Position numbers and translations under genes: made by a program
The notes under the pieces: generated by a model
The model's input: only the letters and a program-made list of their open reading frames with translations
Told to the model about the DNA's origin: nothing
Databases searched by the model: none
In this document: positions 34,440 to 38,443 of the stretch, piece after piece
Layout of the letters: each line of letters starts with the position of its first letter
How positions within the stretch are numbered: the stretch's first letter is position 1
Assembly: GCF_900591205.1 (NCBI RefSeq)
Contig: NZ_UUPU01000045.1
Span: 1 to 38,443 of the forward strand
Source: Pseudomonas viridiflava
Lineage (GTDB): Bacteria > Pseudomonadota > Gammaproteobacteria > Pseudomonadales > Pseudomonadaceae
Direction of reading: 5' to 3'
DNA: 38,443 nucleotides

Positions 34440-35144
34440 ATGTTGCAACGTCTGTTCTGGAAACTGCTTCCCAAGCCGCAAAGAACGTTTCTGCTGGGGC
34501 GTTTGTCGGTGGTGGATCGCCAGGCGGTGAACAAATCCCTGTCTGGGGTGACCACTCTCAACCCCGCTTTCGAACGGCATAAATGCGTGTTTATCCATGT
34601 GCCCAAATGCGCTGGCAGCAGCGTCTGCTCAGCGCTGCTGGAGGGGCGCTGGCCGGGGCATTTGCCGTATTACTGGTACGAGCAGCAATTCCCCGAACAC
34701 TGCGCACGCAGCTTCAAGTTCGCCTTCGTGCGCGACCCGCTGGAGCGCGCCTACTCGGCCTATACCTATCTGCGCGGCAACCACATGGGGGCTCGCGACC
34801 TGCACGCCCAGGCCCTGGTCTCGCGCTACCGTGACTTCGATCACTTCGTCGCCGGCTGGCTGCACCCGGACAACCTGCGCCGGCAACTGCATTTCGCGCC
34901 CCAGACCGACTTTCTGGTCGATCACATGGGGCAAATGGCCATGGATTTTCTCGGGCGCCAGGAGTCCCTGGAGCAAGACTTCCAGCACCTGTGCGAACAC
35001 CTCGGCGTGAGCTCGTTGCTGCCCCATCTGAATGTTTCACTCGGGCGGCGCAGCGAACCGGTCCGGGAGTTTTGCTCCCTGCGCACACGCCGCCTGGTCC
35101 GGCGTGCCTACCAACGCGATTACGAGGTCCTGGGTTATGAATAG
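34440..35144 (+). CDS. Sulfotransferase family 2-like (PAPS-dependent), probable glycan sulfotransferase
   Basis: This 234-residue protein has the two PAPS-binding signatures of carbohydrate sulfotransferases. The 5'-phosphosulfate loop FIHVPKCAGSSV lies at 51-62. The 3'-phosphate site FAFVRDPLERAYSAY has Arg98-Asp99-Pro100 and Ser106. The length fits bacterial members. It would transfer sulfate to a hydroxyl of a sugar; the acceptor is unknown, and LPS core or O-antigen is the inference from context. An N-terminal span is not evident, so it is probably cytoplasmic or peripheral. The start is unsure: ATG 34440 or in-frame GTG 34428, neither with an ideal ribosome site. It overlaps the APS kinase gene by 8 nt. 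Confidence 0.82.
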   Translation: MLQRLFWKLLPKPQRTFLLGRLSVVDRQAVNKSLSGVTTLNPAFERHKCVFIHVPKCAGSSVCSALLEGRWPGHLPYYWYEQQFPEHCARSFKFAFVRDPLERAYSAYTYLRGNHMGARDLHAQALVSRYRDFDHFVAGWLHPDNLRRQLHFAPQTDFLVDHMGQMAMDFLGRQESLEQDFQHLCEHLGVSSLLPHLNVSLGRRSEPVREFCSLRTRRLVRRAYQRDYEVLGYE

Positions 35145-35745
35145 CCAGTCGCTGCCCCATGGTTTTGCTCCTGTTCGCCCCTTTGCCTTGTCGTTGTCAG
35201 TGGCGGCACGGGCAGCGCTCAAGCACCAGCAGCCTTGCTGCCTGTGGCTGACGGGGTTGTCCGGGTCGGGCAAGTCGACCCTGGCCAACGCGCTGGAGGT
35301 GCAGCTCAATGAGCAGGGGCGGCATACCTTTGTGCTCGATGGCGATAATTTGCGCAGCGGTCTGTGTAATGACTTGGGCATGAACGACGCGGCGCGCAAG
35401 GAAAACATCCGGCGTATCGGCGAAGTGGCACGGCTGATGGTGGACGCGGGATTGATCGTGATTGTCTCGGCGATTTCGCCGTTCAGCGCCGACCGGGCGA
35501 CCGCCAGGGCGCTGTTCGGGCCGGGGCAGTTTTTTGAGGTGTATGTCAGCACGCCGTTCGCGGTGTGCGCGCGGCGTGATCCCAAAGGCTTATACCGCGC
35601 CGCACTGGACGGGCGCATCAAGGCGTTCACTGGCCTGGACAGCCCCTATGAAGCGCCGCTTGCGGCCGACTGCGAAATCAATACCGATGCGGTCGAACTG
35701 GCCGACGCCGTGGAGCATATCCTGGCGGTTTTGTTTAAAAAATAA
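35137..35745 (+). CDS. cysC: Adenylylsulfate (APS) kinase, stand-alone CysC
   Basis: It phosphorylates APS to PAPS, the sulfate donor needed by the preceding sulfotransferase. The 202-residue protein has P-loop GLSGSGKST (40-48), DGDNLRSGL, NIRRIGEVA, the SAISPF segment with Ser114 at the family's phospho-serine position, and FEVYVSTPFAVCARRDPKGLY. It is a single-domain enzyme, not the CysNC fusion usual in Pseudomonas sulfate assimilation. The start at 35137 overlaps the sulfotransferase stop, so the pair is coupled. Pseudomonads reduce APS directly, so an extra PAPS source points to sulfation rather than assimilation. Confidence 0.93.
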   Translation: MNSQSLPHGFAPVRPFALSLSVAARAALKHQQPCCLWLTGLSGSGKSTLANALEVQLNEQGRHTFVLDGDNLRSGLCNDLGMNDAARKENIRRIGEVARLMVDAGLIVIVSAISPFSADRATARALFGPGQFFEVYVSTPFAVCARRDPKGLYRAALDGRIKAFTGLDSPYEAPLAADCEINTDAVELADAVEHILAVLFKK

Positions 35746-35848
35746 CCAGTTTTCGCGCCGGATGCATCGCGTATAAAGCTCTCGAACTAGGCGGCGCTCA
35801 CCCTGTGCTAATATCGCGCCCCTGTTCATTTTGTATGTGGGTTGCTCC

Positions 35849-37273
35849 ATGAAGTTGTCCATGCCGCGATTCGATCAAGCCCCTGTCTTGGTGGTCGGCG
35901 ATGTCATGCTCGACCGTTACTGGCATGGCGGTACCTCACGGATTTCCCCTGAGGCGCCGGTGCCGGTCGTCAAGGTCGAGCAAATCGAAGACCGCCCGGG
36001 TGGCGCTGCCAACGTTGCCCTCAATATTGCCGCCCTCGGCGCCCCGGCCTCCCTGGTGGGGGTGACCGGCGACGACGAAGCCGCCGACAGCCTGGCCAAC
36101 AGCCTGCGCGGTGCTGGCGTGCGCGCACTGTTCCAGCGCATCGCCCATCAGCCGACCATCGTCAAGCTGCGGGTCATGAGCCGTCACCAGCAATTGCTGC
36201 GTATTGATTTCGAAGAACCCTTCGCCACCGACGCCCTGGCCCTCAGCGGCCAGGTCGATGAGTTGCTCGAAGGCATCAAGGTGCTGGTGTTGTCCGACTA
36301 CGGCAAAGGCGCCCTGAAAAACCACCAGATGCTGATCCAGGCCGCCAAGGCCAGGGGCATCCCGGTACTGGCCGATCCCAAAGGCAAGGACTTCTCGATT
36401 TATCGCGGCGCCAGCCTGATCACGCCAAACCTCAGCGAGTTTGAAGCGATCGTCGGCGGTTGCGCCGATGAGCACGAGCTGGTGACCAAAGGCGCCGCGC
36501 TGATGGCCGACCTCGACCTGGGCGCCTTGCTGGTGACCCGTGGCGAGCACGGCATGACCCTGCTGCGCCCCGGCCACCCGGCGATGCACTTGCCGGCGCG
36601 AGCCCGTGAAGTGTTCGACGTCACCGGCGCCGGCGACACGGTGATTTCTACCCTGGCCGCCTCCATCGCGGCCGGTGAAGAGCTGCCCCACGCAGTGGCC
36701 CTGGCCAACCTGGCGGCGGGCATCGTGGTCGGCAAGCTGGGCACTGCGGCCATCAGCGCGCCTGAGCTGCGCCGCGCCATCCAGCGCTCCGAAGGCTCGG
36801 AGCGTGGCGTGCTGACCATCGAGCAATTGCTGCTGGCGATTGACGATGCGCGTGCCCACAACGAAAGCATTGTGTTCACCAACGGCTGCTTCGACATCCT
36901 GCACGCAGGCCACGTGACTTACCTGGAACAGGCGCGTGCCCAAGGCGACCGCCTGATCGTCGCGGTCAATGATGACGCCTCGGTCAGCCGCCTAAAGGGC
37001 CCGGGCCGCCCGATCAACAGTGTCGACCGGCGCATGGCGGTATTGGCCGGCCTGGGCGCGGTGGACTGGGTGATCAGCTTCGCTGAAGCGACCCCGGAAA
37101 ACCTGCTGGCTCAGGTCAAGCCGGATGTGCTGGTCAAGGGCGGCGATTATTCCGTCGACCAGGTCGTGGGGGCCGACATCGTCAGCGCCTACGGCGGCAA
37201 AGTCAAAGTGCTGGGGCTGGTCGAGAACAGCTCGACCACCGCCATTGTCGAGAAGATCCGCAACAATGAGTAA
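35849..37273 (+). CDS. hldE: Bifunctional heptose-7-phosphate kinase / heptose-1-phosphate adenylyltransferase HldE
   Basis: HldE supplies ADP-heptose for WaaC and WaaF: it phosphorylates D-glycero-manno-heptose 7-phosphate at C1 and later adenylylates it. The 474-residue fusion has a PfkB-type kinase domain (GGAANVALN, and DVTGAGDT with the catalytic Asp) and a C-terminal nucleotidyltransferase domain (TNGCFDILHAGHVTYL with the HxGH motif, and KGGDYSVDQVVGA). I start at ATG 35849 (MKLSMPRFDQ), matching the known Pseudomonas N-terminus, rather than 18 nt upstream. It is separated from cysC by 103 bp holding a TAATAT that could be a -10 (35808-35813). It overlaps the epimerase gene by 8 nt. 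Confidence 0.96.
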   Translation: MKLSMPRFDQAPVLVVGDVMLDRYWHGGTSRISPEAPVPVVKVEQIEDRPGGAANVALNIAALGAPASLVGVTGDDEAADSLANSLRGAGVRALFQRIAHQPTIVKLRVMSRHQQLLRIDFEEPFATDALALSGQVDELLEGIKVLVLSDYGKGALKNHQMLIQAAKARGIPVLADPKGKDFSIYRGASLITPNLSEFEAIVGGCADEHELVTKGAALMADLDLGALLVTRGEHGMTLLRPGHPAMHLPARAREVFDVTGAGDTVISTLAASIAAGEELPHAVALANLAAGIVVGKLGTAAISAPELRRAIQRSEGSERGVLTIEQLLLAIDDARAHNESIVFTNGCFDILHAGHVTYLEQARAQGDRLIVAVNDDASVSRLKGPGRPINSVDRRMAVLAGLGAVDWVISFAEATPENLLAQVKPDVLVKGGDYSVDQVVGADIVSAYGGKVKVLGLVENSSTTAIVEKIRNNE

Positions 37274-38201
37274 TGCTGATAAGTGGGTCCTGATCACCGG
37301 CGGTGCCGGTTTTATCGGTTCGCACCTGGTGGATGCGCTGCTCGCCAAGGGCTATGCGGTGCGGGTGCTGGATAACTTGTCCACGGGCAAGCGCAGCAAC
37401 CTGCCGTTGGATAACCCTCGCGTCGAACTGCTGGAAGGCGATGTCGCCGATGCCGCCCTGGTGGCGCGTGCCGCGATCGGCACGACCGCTGTGGTGCACC
37501 TGGCGGCGGTGGCATCCGTGCAGGCTTCGGTGGATGACCCGGTCAGTACGCACCAGAGCAATTTCGTCGGCACCTTGAATGTCTGCGAGGCTATGCGTAA
37601 GGCCGGCGTGAAGCGTGTGGTGTTTGCCTCCAGCGCGGCGGTGTATGGCAACAATGGCGAGGGGGCTTCGATTGATGAGGAGACCACCAAGGCGCCGTTG
37701 ACGCCCTATGCGTCCGACAAGTTGGCGGGTGAGCATTACTTTGACTTCTACCGTCGCCAGCATGGCTTGGAGCCGGTGATTTTTCGCTTCTTCAATATCT
37801 TTGGTCCGCGGCAGGATCCTTCATCGCCGTATTCCGGGGTGATCAGTATCTTCTGTGAGCGTGCGCAGCAGGGTGTGCCGATTGCGGTGTTTGGCGATGG
37901 TGAGCAGACTCGCGATTTCATGTATGTGGAAGATTTGGTGGATGTGCTGGTGCAGGCCATCGAAGCGCCTTGCGCGCCGTTGGGGGCGATTAATGTGGGG
38001 TGGAATCGCACTACTACCCTGAAGCAGGTGTTGCAGGCGCTGGAAGAGGCGCTCGGTGCTTTGCCTGTCGTGACTTTTGGGCCGGCGCGGTCGGGGGATA
38101 TTCGGCATTCGCGGGCGGATAATCGGCGGTTGTTGGCGAGCTTTAGGCTGCCGGAGCCGACGCCTTTGAGGGTGGGGTTGGAGAGGTTGCTCAACGGCTG
38201 A
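37266..38201 (+). CDS. NAD-dependent sugar-nucleotide epimerase/dehydratase (GalE/WbpP-like)
   Basis: A 311-residue extended SDR enzyme: NAD-binding TGGAGFIGSH (11-20), HLAAVASVQASV, catalytic Ser123 in SSAAVYG and the Tyr148-x3-Lys152 pair in PYASDK, then FRFFNIFGPRQDP, the sugar-binding region. It probably epimerises or dehydrates a UDP-hexose for the glycosyltransferases; the substrate cannot be read. The ATG at 37266 overlaps the hldE end by 8 nt, so the two are coupled. The last third is unlike the rest in base use: in the final 101 nt I count 42 G and 21 C. The long structured repeat begins 18 nt past the stop. Confidence 0.88.
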   Translation: MSNADKWVLITGGAGFIGSHLVDALLAKGYAVRVLDNLSTGKRSNLPLDNPRVELLEGDVADAALVARAAIGTTAVVHLAAVASVQASVDDPVSTHQSNFVGTLNVCEAMRKAGVKRVVFASSAAVYGNNGEGASIDEETTKAPLTPYASDKLAGEHYFDFYRRQHGLEPVIFRFFNIFGPRQDPSSPYSGVISIFCERAQQGVPIAVFGDGEQTRDFMYVEDLVDVLVQAIEAPCAPLGAINVGWNRTTTLKQVLQALEEALGALPVVTFGPARSGDIRHSRADNRRLLASFRLPEPTPLRVGLERLLNG

Positions 38202-38218
38202 GTGGGGGGGTGGGGTAT

Positions 38219-38443
38219 ATCCGTTGCTGCGGTAACGGCTGCTTATGGTTCCGCTCTTACAGCGGGTCACTTTTTGAAGAGCGCAAAAAGTAACCAAAAA
38301 CGCTTTGCCCCATCACTCGGCACCTCGCTTAGGCTCGGTGTGCCCTCACGCAGGCTTTGGAGCGTGGGCCGCCGCGATGGGCCATCCTTGGCCCAGCGCG
38401 GCTAACCCGGCGTCCTGCCGGGTTGCCCACGCTCCAAAGCCTG
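38219..38443 (+). repeat. Long structured repeat, copy C, running to the window edge
   Basis: The same family as copies A and B. Its outer arms CAGGCTTTGGAGCGTGGGC (38351-38369) and the exact reverse complement at 38425-38443 pair over 19 bp. The small hairpin is ACTTTTTG/CAAAAAGT (38269-38291). Nested GGGCCA/TGGCCC and AACCCGGC/GCCGGGTT stems are identical to copy A. The element may continue beyond the window. Confidence 0.88.

Overview
The window looks like chromosomal DNA of a fluorescent Pseudomonas, most likely the P. fluorescens group. The bases are GC-rich, the gene order dipA-aceF-aceE-glnE-waaF-waaC-waaG-waaP... is the lipopolysaccharide (LPS) core neighbourhood known from P. aeruginosa and P. 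putida, and the spacers hold the REP/REPIN repeats typical of P. fluorescens. All identifications are by reading motifs and from memory of the families; no database search was run.

Layout. 1-342: convergent-type spacer with REP palindromes and a duplicated msrA 3' end. 343-3756 (minus): msrA and a GGDEF/EAL c-di-GMP phosphodiesterase (dipA-like). 4072-8381 (minus): aceF and aceE, pyruvate dehydrogenase E2 and E1, behind a promoter carrying two FadR/PdhR-type operator matches. 8765-11704 (plus): glnE. 11910-18856 (plus): a tightly overlapping LPS inner-core operon, waaF-waaC-waaG-waaP-wapP-wapQ-double kinase. 18857-19712: an 800-bp nearly palindromic composite repeat. 19713-21812 (minus): a TonB-dependent receptor. 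22009-22365: a small lipoprotein. 22507-28636 (plus): carbamoyltransferase (wapO-like), glycosyltransferase (wapH-like), mig-14 family gene, dnpA and ssg. 28689-30587: two further glycosyltransferases. 30576-31181 (minus): a kinase-like protein. 31292-34288: waaL and msbA. 34440-35745: a sulfotransferase plus APS kinase pair. 35849-38201: hldE and a sugar-nucleotide epimerase. 38219-38443: a third copy of the long repeat.

How the genes fit together. HldE makes ADP-heptose. WaaC and WaaF add heptoses, WaaP and its relatives phosphorylate them, and the carbamoyltransferase probably carbamoylates heptose. WaaG, WapH and the accessory glycosyltransferases build the outer core. WaaL ligates O-antigen and MsbA flips the core-lipid A. 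The sulfotransferase/CysC pair suggests an extra sulfation step on this envelope glycan.

Most interesting signals: (1) the sulfotransferase-APS kinase cassette inserted between msbA and hldE; (2) a roughly 225-bp repeat family with three copies here, whose hairpins show compensatory base changes and whose outer arms come in two sequence versions; (3) all three genes whose 3' ends abut these repeats are strongly C-depleted and G-enriched on the coding strand near the stop; (4) paired operators at aceE, about five helical turns apart; (5) two of six LPS-kinase-type domains lack the catalytic aspartate.
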